DNA of 64,000 nt from contig NZ_CP087968.1 of NCBI RefSeq assembly GCF_024703895.1, forward strand, positions 2,976,001 through 3,040,000. The letters are read 5' to 3'. Below, piece by piece: positions 31,034 to 40,362 of this stretch. This stretch comes from Nocardioides sp. B-3 (GTDB lineage: Bacteria; Actinomycetota; Actinomycetes; Propionibacteriales; Nocardioidaceae). A program made the position numbers and the translations under genes. Each line of letters begins with the position of its first letter. The first letter of the stretch is position 1. Below the pieces are notes generated by a model. The model was not told where the DNA came from. It searched no databases and was given only the letters and a program-made list of their open reading frames with translations.

Positions 31034-31919
31034 CTAGAGGCGGCCGAGCTCCTTGAGGATTTCGGTGACGATCTGCTCGGGGGCGAAGCCCTGCAAGTCG
31101 TGCGGTCCCTCGATCGAGACCTGCCGGGAGTGCGGGGAGAGCTGCAGCCAATGACGCTGGTTCTTCTCGCCCCCCGGGTCGGCTTGGGTGGCGCTGATCA
31201 CCGGGACTGGGAAGTCGCCGATCGGCATGGTCATTGTGTCCAGTTCCTCGGAGTAGTCGACGTAGTCCACGAACTCAGGGTTGTCGGTCCACACGAGCCC
31301 TTCCGCCCGCAGCCGCTCCGGGTCGTCGTGGTAGCTGTCGATGGTCACCGGGCCGGCTACGTGCTTCGAATGCCGGGCCGCGCAGCCGATATTGAGGTTG
31401 CCGCCACCTGACTGGCCGACGAGAACGTAGCGCGTGGGCATGGGCAGCCTCGCCACAACCTCGGTCCTGAACGTCGCACAGATCTCGCATCGTGCGACGC
31501 CGGCGAGGTGGTGCGTCACTGGACCCGGTGCCGGGGCGGTCGTAGGTGCAGACGGTCGCCTCCGCGATAAGCGGGTCGACGAATGCTGCCGGGTAGGCGT
31601 CGGTGCCCCCGGTATCGGTGCCCGCCTCCAGCAGGAATCCCGGGCTGCCCTTGCCGGCGCACCAGTAGTAGACGGACTCACCTGAGGCGAGCGTGAGACT
31701 GCCATCGCGTCGGTCACCCGGTGACGGCGAAGGTGAAGCCGGGCTACTGCTGGTGTCAGGTGCGCGGGTCTCCTCTTCGTCGGAGGAGTCTTCGCCGCAG
31801 GCGGCGACGAGCATCAGGGCTGCGGCCAAAGCGAAATGGCCTCGACCTCGCCGGGAGTGATGGCGACGAGCCACCTCGGGCGTCTCCCCACTGCGGCGGC
31901 TGTTGCGGTACTCGGTCAT
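31034..31919 (-). CDS. Alpha/beta hydrolase, predicted lipoprotein, frameshifted
   Basis: About 295 aa. ATG 31919 after GGGAGG. N-terminal basic stretch, hydrophobic FALAAALMLVAAC with a lipobox Cys, then an S/P/E-rich linker, consistent with a membrane-anchored lipoprotein. Hydrolase domain: ATVCTYDRPGTGSSD, VLVGQSGGGNLN (nucleophile GQSGG), and IEGPHDLQGF as likely catalytic His region. One or more slips lie near 31470-31530. Substrate unknown. A paralogue lies immediately upstream. Confidence 0.78.
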
Positions 31920-31972
31920 TGCCACCTCCCAAGGCTTCTGGCTTCACCCAGACCGCGCAACCCCAACGTGCG

Positions 31973-33040
31973 TCATATCGCCGCCACAGGCGCATGCGTA
32001 TATCGGATCGGCCTGATGAACGGTGTACGCGTCAGCACGGACCACCGGGTGGAGTTGCACCCTGCATGCCCTGATTTGAGAATGAGCCCAATGGCTCCAC
32101 GGCGCAGCAGCGGAGCCTTCAGCCCGCCGGGGGCGATGACGTGTTCGAGGTTCCTGACCACCAGATTCGGCTCGGCTTCGTCCATCCAGTGAGGTGCGCT
32201 GACAGGCTTCCAGATGCCCGGTGACCAACGTCGGACGAACGCCTTCCTGAGGGAGTCATCCGTAACGTCCCCCCGATCGGATGGATCCGCGGCTGCCGTG
32301 TAGATCAGCGGCACCTCCGGTTCCTCAGCTCGGCGGTCGTATGCCCACTGCGCGAGCTGGCAGTTGTCGATCTTCTCCAAGGAGTCTCGGGCGTCGGCCT
32401 CACGGTTCGCTCTGAGGCACATGCCCGCGAATCCGTGGCGCCGGTCGATGATGTAGTCGTCTGGGATGGAGGAGTCGAGCAGGAGAATCGCGGTGACCCG
32501 GTCGGGGTGCGCCACGGCGTAGGCGCCGGCGACCGGGCCACCGAAGGACGCTCCGAGCAAGACGAAGGGACCGTCCTCCCCAATGGCTTCGAGTACGCCG
32601 TCGGCATCGGCGACTATTTCCTCCGGCGACTGAGTACCGTCCACCGTTTCGCTTCGTCCGGTGTTGCGGCGCTCGTAGGAGCAGATCCGGTGACGACCGT
32701 CATCGGCGGCCTCGACAGCCCGGATCGTGTCTACGCCGAGTTTGCTCTGATCCGGCGCCCACCCTGCGAAGTAGACGACGGTGGGATTGCCGGTGCCGGT
32801 GCCGCTGCAGCGGGCGTAGATGGCGTGGCCATTGACGTCGATCAGGCCCTCGACCGTCGCATCCGCCTCGACCGGGACTTCGATCTGCGGCAGGTGCGAC
32901 CCAGCCTCCGATTCCGATCCGCTAGGTGTCCCGGGCCCGGTCTCCGTGCTCGATGGCTCTGGTGAGTCAGCACCGCAGGCGCTGATCAGCAGGACGGTCA
33001 CAGTCATTCCGACCCGATGGGCGAAAGGCGATTTCAGCAT
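31973..33040 (-). CDS. Alpha/beta hydrolase, predicted lipoprotein
   Basis: 355 aa, intact from ATG 33040 (GGGAGG upstream). MLKSPFAHRVGMTVTVLLISACG is a signal with lipobox LISAC. Then an S/T/G-rich linker, VNGHAIYARCSGTG, ICSYERRNTGRS, nucleophile elbow LLGASFGGPVAG (Ser near residue 162), and a C-terminal MDEAEPNLVVRNLEHVIAPG. The extreme C-terminus after GGLKAPLLRRG looks unrelated to the family and may result from a lost stop. Similar architecture to its downstream neighbour suggests duplication. Confidence 0.8.
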   Translation of the reverse strand: MLKSPFAHRVGMTVTVLLISACGADSPEPSSTETGPGTPSGSESEAGSHLPQIEVPVEADATVEGLIDVNGHAIYARCSGTGTGNPTVVYFAGWAPDQSKLGVDTIRAVEAADDGRHRICSYERRNTGRSETVDGTQSPEEIVADADGVLEAIGEDGPFVLLGASFGGPVAGAYAVAHPDRVTAILLLDSSIPDDYIIDRRHGFAGMCLRANREADARDSLEKIDNCQLAQWAYDRRAEEPEVPLIYTAAADPSDRGDVTDDSLRKAFVRRWSPGIWKPVSAPHWMDEAEPNLVVRNLEHVIAPGGLKAPLLRRGAIGLILKSGHAGCNSTRWSVLTRTPFIRPIRYTHAPVAAI

Positions 33041-33278
33041 GAGACCTCCCGGCCCCGGAAGCCACGATAGGACCGGGGGCTTCACCCGTCCACCGGTTCT
33101 CTTCAGGCCCGATGCGAGAACGTCCGCTGATCAGCGCAGCAGCGTCTACGCCAAGCATCTGGTAGGTGCCACGTCTGTGGGGCTGTTCGTAGGTCATCGG
33201 GCTAGCTGCCCGCGCAGTGCGTCGTCGGGATGCATGGGCGGGGTTCCTTCAGCACCGTGGAGGGACGATGCTGGGTGA
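33041..33278. other. Intergenic, possible gene remains
   Basis: 238 nt between the lipoprotein gene and the broken ligase gene. I see no intact gene or clear regulatory signal. The stretch reads like degenerate coding sequence but cannot be assigned. Confidence 0.35.
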
Positions 33279-33690
33279 GTGGCGCTCGCCGTCTGCTTGC
33301 TCTTCGACGCCCGGTCGGACCTCATTATACGGGAGCTGTGGTCGCGGCTGGAGGATGCGGAAGTCGCCACGCTGGCAACCCACACGCATGGCCGCCACCA
33401 CCCGCACTTGTCCTATTTAGTGCTGCGTAGCTGGGACTCGGATCGTGTGCAGCATGCGCTCGCCGCGCTTCCGGCTGCCGAGCCCTTCATGATGTAGTTT
33501 CACGGCACGCTCGCGTTCCCGCGCGGCCGGGCTGCGCTCGCGCCGGCAATCGCGGCCGATGTGGCATTGCGACAGTGGCGAATCGTCACCGCTCTCGCGG
33601 CCACCGGCGCGGAGCTGCACCGCAACTACGAGGGTGGCCAGTCGGTGCCGCACGTCTCGGTGGCTACCCGGGCCCAAGGCGCCAAGTCGG
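33279..33690 (+). pseudogene. 2'-5' RNA ligase family protein, premature stop
   Basis: MALAVCLLFDARSDLIIRELWSRLEDAEVATLATHTHGRHHPHLSY has the first HxH-like motif (HPHLSY) of the 2H phosphoesterase/LigT superfamily. An in-frame TAG at 33495-33497 interrupts it; the same frame continues FHGTLAFPRGRAALAPAIAADVALRQWRIV and the second motif VPHVSVATRAQG. After about 33690 the similarity stops. A single-base change or error could explain the TAG, but the missing C-terminus argues for a decayed gene. Confidence 0.7.
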
Positions 33691-33714
33691 CCACCTCACC
33701 GCCGACTCGGTCGA

Positions 33715-34173
33715 TCAGTCCCGAGTCGCCCGGTGACCCCACTCGAGGGCGCTCTCGCGGGATCGCGCGCGAGCGCGAAGCGGGATGGTCGCCCGCGGGC
33801 GTCCCGCCGTACCGCGCTCGGCGGCCCGCCGAGTCCCGGCGACGACGTGCACGCGCTGCGTGAACACCACGAAGCGAGCCTCCTCCACGAGGCTCCCCGT
33901 CGGGGTCACGTCCACCGCGAGCCACAACCCGTCCGGCTCGAAGCCGACGACGGCCTTCCCGGTGCCGGAGCGCTCCTTGCTCACGGCGGACGAGGTGACC
34001 TGGAGGTCGAACTCGACGGATCGGGAGTGCGCACCGCGGGTCCTCCGCAGCAGTTGCACCGCCTCGACGAACGTCCGCTCCTCCGATGAGATGACGCCGG
34101 CCGGGATCCACGGCGCACGTGGGCCGGTGGCGTCCATCCCAGGGTCGGACCTTGTCCCCGTTGACCCAGACAT
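33715..34173 (-). CDS. Hypothetical protein
   Basis: 152 aa open frame, not recognised. The N-terminal two thirds, VEAVQLLRRTRGAHSRSVEFDLQVTSSAVSKERSGTGKAVVGFEPDGLWLAVDVTPTG, look like a plausible folded domain, while the last 40 residues are arginine-rich and may be read in the wrong frame. No signal peptide or membrane helix. Its 3' end abuts the broken ligase gene. Other start codons are possible. Confidence 0.4.
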   Translation of the reverse strand: MSGSTGTRSDPGMDATGPRAPWIPAGVISSEERTFVEAVQLLRRTRGAHSRSVEFDLQVTSSAVSKERSGTGKAVVGFEPDGLWLAVDVTPTGSLVEEARFVVFTQRVHVVAGTRRAAERGTAGRPRATIPLRARARSRESALEWGHRATRD

Positions 34174-34316
34174 CTCCCCAACTCATCCACGCATCCTCGC
34201 ACCAGCCCCCGGCCCGGTGTCTGGAGGTAGCGATGTCGTCGACTGCTCCCGCTCCAAATCTTCAGCCAGTGCCGCACGCGAATCGCGTGCGTCCTTCCGA
34301 CGCCTGAGGGTCGCCC

Positions 34317-34538
34317 CTACTCGCCGCTGGTTGGCTCAAGCCATTCTTCGGGCGCGAACTCACTGCCGAAGTCAGCGCATGCCTCGTTCTCGCAGCGCCC
34401 TTGAGTCTCGAAAGTGATGCCGGCGTTGCCTGAGGCCATCACCAGTGTGGCGTTGTCAGGTTGGAGGTGGCCGCCGTGCCGGAGCGGCTGGCCGCAGGTC
34501 GGACAGTGCGGGTCGCTCAGCTCGGCGGGGTCGGTCAT
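34317..34538 (-). CDS. Small zinc-ribbon-like protein
   Basis: 73 aa. CPTCGQPL near residue 12 and a later CENEAC near residue 50 provide two cysteine pairs suited to a zinc site; the acidic tail DFGSEFAPEEWLEP follows. Function not known. The frame is complete and codon use matches neighbours. Confidence 0.55.
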   Translation of the reverse strand: MTDPAELSDPHCPTCGQPLRHGGHLQPDNATLVMASGNAGITFETQGRCENEACADFGSEFAPEEWLEPTSGE

Positions 34539-34596
34539 TCAGTCACGGTAGGACCGATCGGCCGCCCTCGTCCATGGTCACGCGGCCCGCATCCGT

Positions 34597-36097
34597 TCAG
34601 CGCGTCTTCTTGCTCAACGTCAGCGCGTGGACACAGGTGAGCGCGGCCTTGGTGTCGACCATGCCGAGCCCGGAGTGGATGTCGAAGCCCGGGGTCATCA
34701 TGTCGACGGCTGTCGAGAGCAGGCACTGCTTCGCCCGGGCCGGTGTTGCGTTCAGGGTTCGCCCGGAGCATCAGTGCCAACACGCCGGAGACGTGTGGGG
34801 ACGACATCGACGTCCCGGAGATGCAGAAGTAGCCGGGCTGCTGGATCTCGGCGCACTCGGTCAGCGGGGCGAGCACGGAGGGGGACAGGGCGGCCATGAT
34901 CGTGTCGCCGGGTGCCACCACGTCGACCTGCGGGCCGGTGCCGTCTGCCGCTCCTCGGCTGGAGAAGCCCGTGATCTCCCGGCCGGGCACGCAACCGGAC
35001 GAGTCCACGGACTTGCAGGCGGCGCCGACGAGGACGGCTCCGTTGGCGGGGTCGTGGTAGCCGCCGATCGTGCCGGGCTCTGGCCCGTCGTTGCCGGCGG
35101 AGAAGACGACGTGGATGCCGCTGTCGACCACCGACCCGATCATCTGCGACATCGCGTCGAAGTCGGTCGGCTCGCCGCAGTCCAGTCCGAGGCAGTTCGG
35201 CTCGGTCGGGAGCAGGCCCCGGGAGTTCTGGGTGATGTCGATGCCGAACTCCTCGCGGTGCCGGATGGTCCAGTCGAAGGCCGCCAGCGCAGCCTCCTCC
35301 CAGTCGAGGTCGTCGACGATGCCGAAGCCCGGGGTCGCGACCCGCATCGAGATGAAGTCGACGCCCGGAGCGACGCCGGCGAGGTCCGGACCGCCCTGCG
35401 AGGCGGAGAGGCTGCCGTCGCCGCCCACCGTGCTGGCGACATGGGTGCCGTGACCGATCTCGTCCCGGGCGCCGGGGTGCCGGTCGACTCGGCATACGCA
35501 TCCCACTGGTCCGCCGTGAAGCCGACCTGCTGGGCCGCCTCGGCGTAGGAGAAGTTGAGGCCCTTCACCACGCGGTCACCGAAGTCGGGGGTGGGGAGCG
35601 AAGATCCCGGAGTCGAGCACGGCCACGGTCACGCCCTCGCCGGTCACGCCGGGCCGGGTCGCGGTGACCTTCTTGCCGCCGACCCGGGTGGTGTACGTCG
35701 ACGGCTGATCGACGCCAATCGCGTTGATCTGCTCCTTCGAGGCGTAGAGGTGTGACACCGGGCGCCGCTGCGGCTCCACCGCGATGACGCCCGGGAGGGT
35801 GCTGAGAAGGCTGACGAGCGGGAGGTCCGCCGTCACCGCCACGGCTCCGATGGACGGCAGCTCGATCGCCCGCTCCACACCGAGATCGCGCAGTGCCCCG
35901 AACGTGCCCGCCGGGACCACGCCGTCGGCGAAGGCCACGATGACCTTGCCGTGCCCCGCCTCGTCCGTCGGCACCGAAGGTGCGGCGATCGATGTCAGCT
36001 CGGGGCTCGCTCCGGCGGACACCGGCGCCATGAGAGCGGCGGCGCCGGTGGTGAGTACGGCGACGAGCGCCGCGAGACGCCGAGTGGGTCGAAGCAT
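34597..36097 (-). CDS. Secreted S8 subtilisin-family protease, frameshifted
   Basis: About 500 aa. N-terminal signal RRLAALVAVLTTGAAALMAPVSAGA, then an inhibitor-I9-like propeptide region (KVIVAFADGVVPAG...VIAVEP). Catalytic Asp in VTVAVLDSGIFAPHP, His in EIGHGTHVASTVGG, oxyanion Asn in VVFSAGNDG, and Ser in ISGTSMSSPHVSGVLALML. Slips at about 35600, 35478 and 34748; after the last one MMTPGFDIHSGLGMVDTKAALTCVHALTLSKKTR and a TGA at 34597 end the protein. Likely an extracellular protease; no cognate substrate gene is nearby. Confidence 0.88.
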
Positions 36098-36272
36098 CGG
36101 GTGAACCTCCGTCGTGGGTCGTTGATGCGACCAACGAGGCGCGTGCCCAAGCGTTATCGCCAGCGGCGCACTAGCCCGAAGACGTCGCCGCTGTGCCGTT
36201 CGATCGGCCGGCATTGCGGGCCGCGTGAGAGTTCGGTCTACCATTCGCGCTCCGCCCTGAGAGGACGCCACC

Positions 36273-36570
36273 TTGGCCACCGACTACGACGCATCCCGCA
36301 AGACCGAAGACGAGCAGAAGGAAGAGAGCCGGGAGGCGCGACGCCTGACGTTGGGCGAGCAGGACAAGACGTCCGGAAAGATCGACGAGGACGAGACCGA
36401 GCTGGCCGAGTCCTACGAGCTTCCCGGCGCGGATCTCTCCGACGAGACCCTGTCCATCGAGGTCGTGCCGAAGCAGACCGACGAGTTCACCTGCACAGGC
36501 TGTTTCCTCGTGCAGCACGCGTCCAGAGCGGTCCTCACCGGCCGTCGATCTGTGTGACGACTGCGCCTGA
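36273..36570 (+). CDS. DUF4193 family protein, frameshifted at the end
   Basis: About 98 aa. MATDYDASRKTEDEQKEES, DKTSGKIDEDETELAESYELPGADLSDETL and VVPKQTDEFTCTGCFLV match the actinobacterial DUF4193 family, which ends with a second CxxC. Removing one base near 36535 reads AVDLCDDCA and TGA, restoring the four-cysteine zinc site. Function unknown; the family is widely conserved in Actinobacteria. Confidence 0.88.
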
Positions 36571-36605
36571 AGATCCAACCCCGGCTCCCGGGTGAAGACG
36601 CCCGA

Positions 36606-37172
36606 TCACGCCGGGCCCGGGGCCGCCACCGCCAACCCCACCACGGTGGCCGCCCCCTGCACGTCCGGCAGCGCGCCTCCCGACCTGCGCGCGTTGGCGT
36701 GGTCGAGCATGACGGAGACGAACGTCTCGGCCGCCCGGCGGCGCAGCGTCTTCGCCACGGTCCACTCGACGGCCCGGTCCAGCGCCTCCTCGGTGAGCTC
36801 GACGAGCGAACGACGCAGCTGGCGCAGGTGGTCGCGCACCTCCGGGTGAGTGCCGCTCTCGCGGAAGATGATCGTTCGCAGCACCAGCGAGTCGTGGTCC
36901 TCCATCCCGAGCCGCCGGTGCATGGCCAGCAAGGACCCGGCCGGGTCGCCCCGCCGTACGACACCAGCGAGGGTGTCCTTCGTCGGTGTCGGCAGCCGCT
37001 CCTGCAACAGCGTCAACAGCAGGTCGATCTTGCGTGGGAAGTAGTAGAACACCAGCCCCTTCGGCACCTTGGCGGCCTCGGCGACACGCGCCGTCGGCGT
37101 GCCGTCGAAGCCGTCGACGGCGAAGAGCTCTTCGGCCGCATTCAGGATGCGGGTACGGCGGTCAGCGGCCAT
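36606..37172 (-). CDS. TetR-family regulator
   Basis: 188 aa, intact. RRTRILNAAEELFAVDGFDGTPTARVAEAAKVPKGLVFYYFPRKIDLLLTL is a complete TetR helix-turn-helix domain. The ligand-binding part is unspecific. Seventeen bases downstream of the SPW-repeat gene on the same strand, so likely co-transcribed; the candidate operator is the palindrome at 37625-37640. Confidence 0.9.
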   Translation of the reverse strand: MAADRRTRILNAAEELFAVDGFDGTPTARVAEAAKVPKGLVFYYFPRKIDLLLTLLQERLPTPTKDTLAGVVRRGDPAGSLLAMHRRLGMEDHDSLVLRTIIFRESGTHPEVRDHLRQLRRSLVELTEEALDRAVEWTVAKTLRRRAAETFVSVMLDHANARRSGGALPDVQGAATVVGLAVAAPGPA

Positions 37173-37189
37173 CGGTCCTCACAGGTGGC

Positions 37190-37552
37190 CTAGTGCGCAA
37201 TCGGTCCGTGGTGCATGTGCATCCTGTTCTCGACCCGGGGCATGCCCAGAACGCCGGCGACCACGGTGACCGCACCGACGATCCACGCCGTCAGGGCCAT
37301 GTCGTCGAGGCGCTCGAAGCCCATCACCCACGGTGAGGCGATGAACAGCACGCCCATCAGCATGAGCGCATATTCCGAGATGCGATCCTCCGACATGGCC
37401 AACGACCACAGCGCGATCGCCGCGGTCACGACACCCGGGGCCACCAACGTCCACGTCGCAGTCTCGTTCGTCTGGGTCCAGAGGGGTGACAACGCCGCAT
37501 AGGCGCCAGCCGCCAACGCCACCCGGGCCTGCCATCGCGTCCACTTCTGCAT
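37190..37552 (-). CDS. SPW-repeat membrane protein
   Basis: 120 aa, intact. Two SPW repeats are visible: YAALSPLWTQTNETATW near residue 19 and FIASPWVMGFERLDDMALTAWIVGAVTVVAG near residue 70, each a pair of membrane helices. SPW (PF03779) proteins are small integral membrane proteins of unknown function. The C-terminus ends in the histidine-rich MHMHHGPIAH, a possible metal site. Paired with the TetR gene downstream. Confidence 0.9.
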   Translation of the reverse strand: MQKWTRWQARVALAAGAYAALSPLWTQTNETATWTLVAPGVVTAAIALWSLAMSEDRISEYALMLMGVLFIASPWVMGFERLDDMALTAWIVGAVTVVAGVLGMPRVENRMHMHHGPIAH

Positions 37553-37597
37553 GACTGATCCTCTCCTTCACATCCGGACCCGTCGCCGTACGACGGA

Positions 37598-38742
37598 TCA
37601 TCCAGCTTCAGCATGCGCCTTGATTGACCGCCCGGTCAAGACTGCTTCTGCCACGTCGTCGGGGCTGGGCATCGCCGCGATGATGCCTCCCAGTCGCCGT
37701 GCCGCTTCTCGTTCCGGGGCGTGCTGCTCGGTCAACGACGTGACGGCCGCGGCGATCGATCCGGGCGGGGCGCCCGGGGGCACGATGCGGCAGGCGCCTT
37801 CCGCGGCGAGGTGGTCCGCGTTCCAGAACTGGTCGGCGCCCTGCGGCATCACGACCTGCGGCAGGCCATGGGCCGGGGCACCGATCACGGTGCCGGTTCC
37901 TCCGTGGTGCACGACGAGGTCGACGTGCGGCAGGACGTGCGCCTGAGGAACCTCCTGCTCGACGTGCACCGTGGGCGGCATGGCACCGAGGGAGCTCGGC
38001 TCCGTCCCGGGCCCCGTCGCGACCAGGGACCTCACATCCCGAGCCGGCGATCTCGAGTGCCGCCGCACGGAGCTGCTCCGCGTTGCCGAAGACCGTCCCC
38101 ATGGTCAGGTAGGCCCGCGGGACCCGCCCGGTTTCCGAGCAGCCACGGCGGCACCGGACGGTCCGGGGACCGGGCCGTGGGTCGCATCGCCATCACCGGA
38201 AACGGTGGTGTGGCGTCGACGTCGGCCGGGAAGTGCGGGTGCGGGTCGATCAGCCCTTCGGCCAACGCGCCGGCGTCGGGCGCCCGGACCAAGGACGCCA
38301 CCGTGTCGTAGATCGTCGACCACTGGCTGCCCCAACCGACGATGCCCGGGCAGAAGGCCCGGACACCGGTCCGGTGGGCAGCCATGGCGGCACCGACATT
38401 GCTCTGCTCGAAGATGACGAGGTCGGGTCGTTCTCGTTCCAGCACCCCGGTCATGACGTCCACGACGTGCGGCGCGCAGAGCTCGACGAACAGTGCCTGT
38501 CCGAGACCCTCGTCCGACACGGCGTCGCCCATCTGTTGGACGCGTCGCCCGATCTCCGACGTGGCGTCGGAGAAGGCCCACGACGCCTCGGCACCGGGGA
38601 CGGTTCGCGCAGGCAATCGACTCGCGAACTCCTCGCCGGTCGCGAACGCGACCGTCGCCCCCGCCCGCTCGAGCGCAAGGGCCAGCGGAACCGGGGGATA
38701 GAGATGACCGAACGCCGGCAACGACGCCAGAACGACCTTCAC
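37598..38742 (-). CDS. UGT-like glycosyltransferase, frameshifted
   Basis: About 380 aa GT1-fold enzyme of the macrolide/MGT type. GTG start: VKVVLASLPAFGHLYPPVPLALALERAG. The C-terminal nucleotide-sugar region reads HVDLVVHHGGTGTVIGAPAHGLPQVVMPQGADQFWNADHL, diagnostic of antibiotic-type UGTs. Slips lie near 38130 and 38040; between them AYLTMGTVFGNAEQL is present. Acceptor unknown; no biosynthetic cluster is adjacent. Confidence 0.88.
37625..37640. promoter_or_regulatory. Palindrome upstream of the SPW-TetR pair
   Basis: TTGACCGCCCGGTCAA, perfect 7-2-7 symmetry, a form very common for TetR-family operators. It lies 73 nt upstream of the SPW start, within the last codons of the glycosyltransferase gene. 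Confidence 0.6.
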
Positions 38743-38807
38743 GGCGACCTCATGCTCCGACCGTAGGCCGGATCCCGAGCCGAGTCATCACCTCATCCGG
38801 GGATGCG

Positions 38808-40325
38808 TCAGCGCTTCTTCAGCGCCCGGGTGGTGACCACAAACTTCTGGTCGTCGTCACGCGCCTTGCCGTGACATGCGAAGTCGGTGTCCTTGCCACA
38901 GCGGAAGCGCGTGGAGACGTTCGCGAACGACACGGAGATCGCCGCGATCGCAGCCGAGCTGAATGGCACGAGAGCACGAGCGCGGCCACGCCGATCGAAG
39001 GAGAGCGCCCGCGTCCCGACCGTTCCGTCGTGCTTGTGGACCAGCAGGCGCCCTTCCGGGGCAGCGCGAGGTGGGGCCTGCACGCTGACGCGCAGCTTCC
39101 ACTTCCTGCCACCCGGGTCACCGCCGGGCCGCACGTGGATCGCGTCGGCGGACAGGTGGTCGAGCCCGGCGCGGACGACGTCCGACTTCGAGGCCCGCGA
39201 CAGCGTCACGTCCGACTTGACCTTCGGGTCGGCGAACTCCGGCACCCCGGGCGCCTCGGCGTAGGAGCGGCTCGGCGTCACGTTGGCGGCCGCGAAGTCG
39301 GCGTACACATCGGTCAGGGACGACCTCTTCTTGCGCAGCACCGACCGGATGGCCTCGATGGAGTAGCGCCGGCCGTCGCGTCGCAGGCTGCCCGCGGCCT
39401 CCCGGGCCTTCTTCACCAGTCCGGTGCTGTAGCGCGAGGTGAGGTATTCCCAGAAGATCCAGTTGCCGTACTGGAAGCCGTAGGTCGAGCTGAACGCGTC
39501 GAGGGAGACGTAGGCCGCTCCGGAGCTGGCTGTACTGGAGGTACTGCCGGTTGTCGTTGATGCTGTCGGCGACCTGCTCCTCCATCCGGGTGGCCGTGGA
39601 CTCGAGCATCCACGGGTCCTCGTTGTAGTCGTAGGAGTACTGCACGGCGTGGAAGAACTCGTGCGCTGCGGTCACCGCGAGGTTGTTCTCGGGGGTCTGG
39701 TCGGGGAACTGGGCGGCGGCGTAGTCGTTGTCGAGCACGCAGAAGCCGCTCGCCGTGCGGGCCTTCTTGCGGAACTCCGCCGCGCAGTAGCCGTAGAGCC
39801 CGGTGCCGAGGTCCTTGAGGTAGACGTCGAGCTTGCCGTCGCCGCCCTTGTTCCCGTCCTTGCGCGGGGGACGGAAGCCGAGCTGGTTGACCTCGCGCTC
39901 GTAGACGTTCTCCATCGTGGTCAGCGTGAGCGCGACCCAGTCGAGGCTCGGGGGAGCGTCGGCGGTCGTCGGCACGTAGTGCACGCACACGTGGTCACCG
40001 CACTGGCTCGAGGACGGCACGGTGTAGCCGTTGGCGAACGGGTCGTCGGCCCCGTCCGTGGGCCGGGCGAGCAGCGAGGACGCCTCGAGTGCCTCCGAGC
40101 CGGTGAGGTCCGGCCGGGCCACCCACAGGTCGCGCAGCGGAGGGTGGCGGACGGGTCGCTGGAGAGCGCGTCGCCGGCGAGCACGCGGCCCGCGGTGTCG
40201 AGCGCGGTGAGCGCGACCCGGGCGTTGGGGTCGGCCGGAAGCGGAGTGGGGTCGGCAGCCGCCGTAGGCAAGGAAGTGGACAGCAGAGCCCCCACCACCA
40301 CGGCAAGCACGGTTGACCTACGCAC
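38808..40325 (-). CDS. Secreted HExxH putative metalloprotease (paralogue A), frameshifted
   Basis: About 505 aa. GTG 40325 gives a signal peptide VRRSTVLAVVVGALLSTSLPTAAA. A Zn-binding HEFFHAVQYSYDYNEDPWMLESTATRMEEQVAD segment near residue 220 has the HExxH helix and downstream acidic ligands, as in MXAN_6640-type putative metalloproteases. The C-terminal beta domain ends STRFRCGKDTDFACHG. Slips near 40145 and 39522. Tandem with a paralogue upstream sharing the same architecture. Substrate unknown. Confidence 0.8.
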
Positions 40326-40362
40326 ACAATCCCCTTCGTCGATGACCGCGATCGAGGCTACG

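Noticed and set aside
37598..38742. Secondary-metabolite gene cluster
   Set aside because: A single UGT-like glycosyltransferase is present, with no polyketide, peptide or sugar biosynthesis genes nearby.
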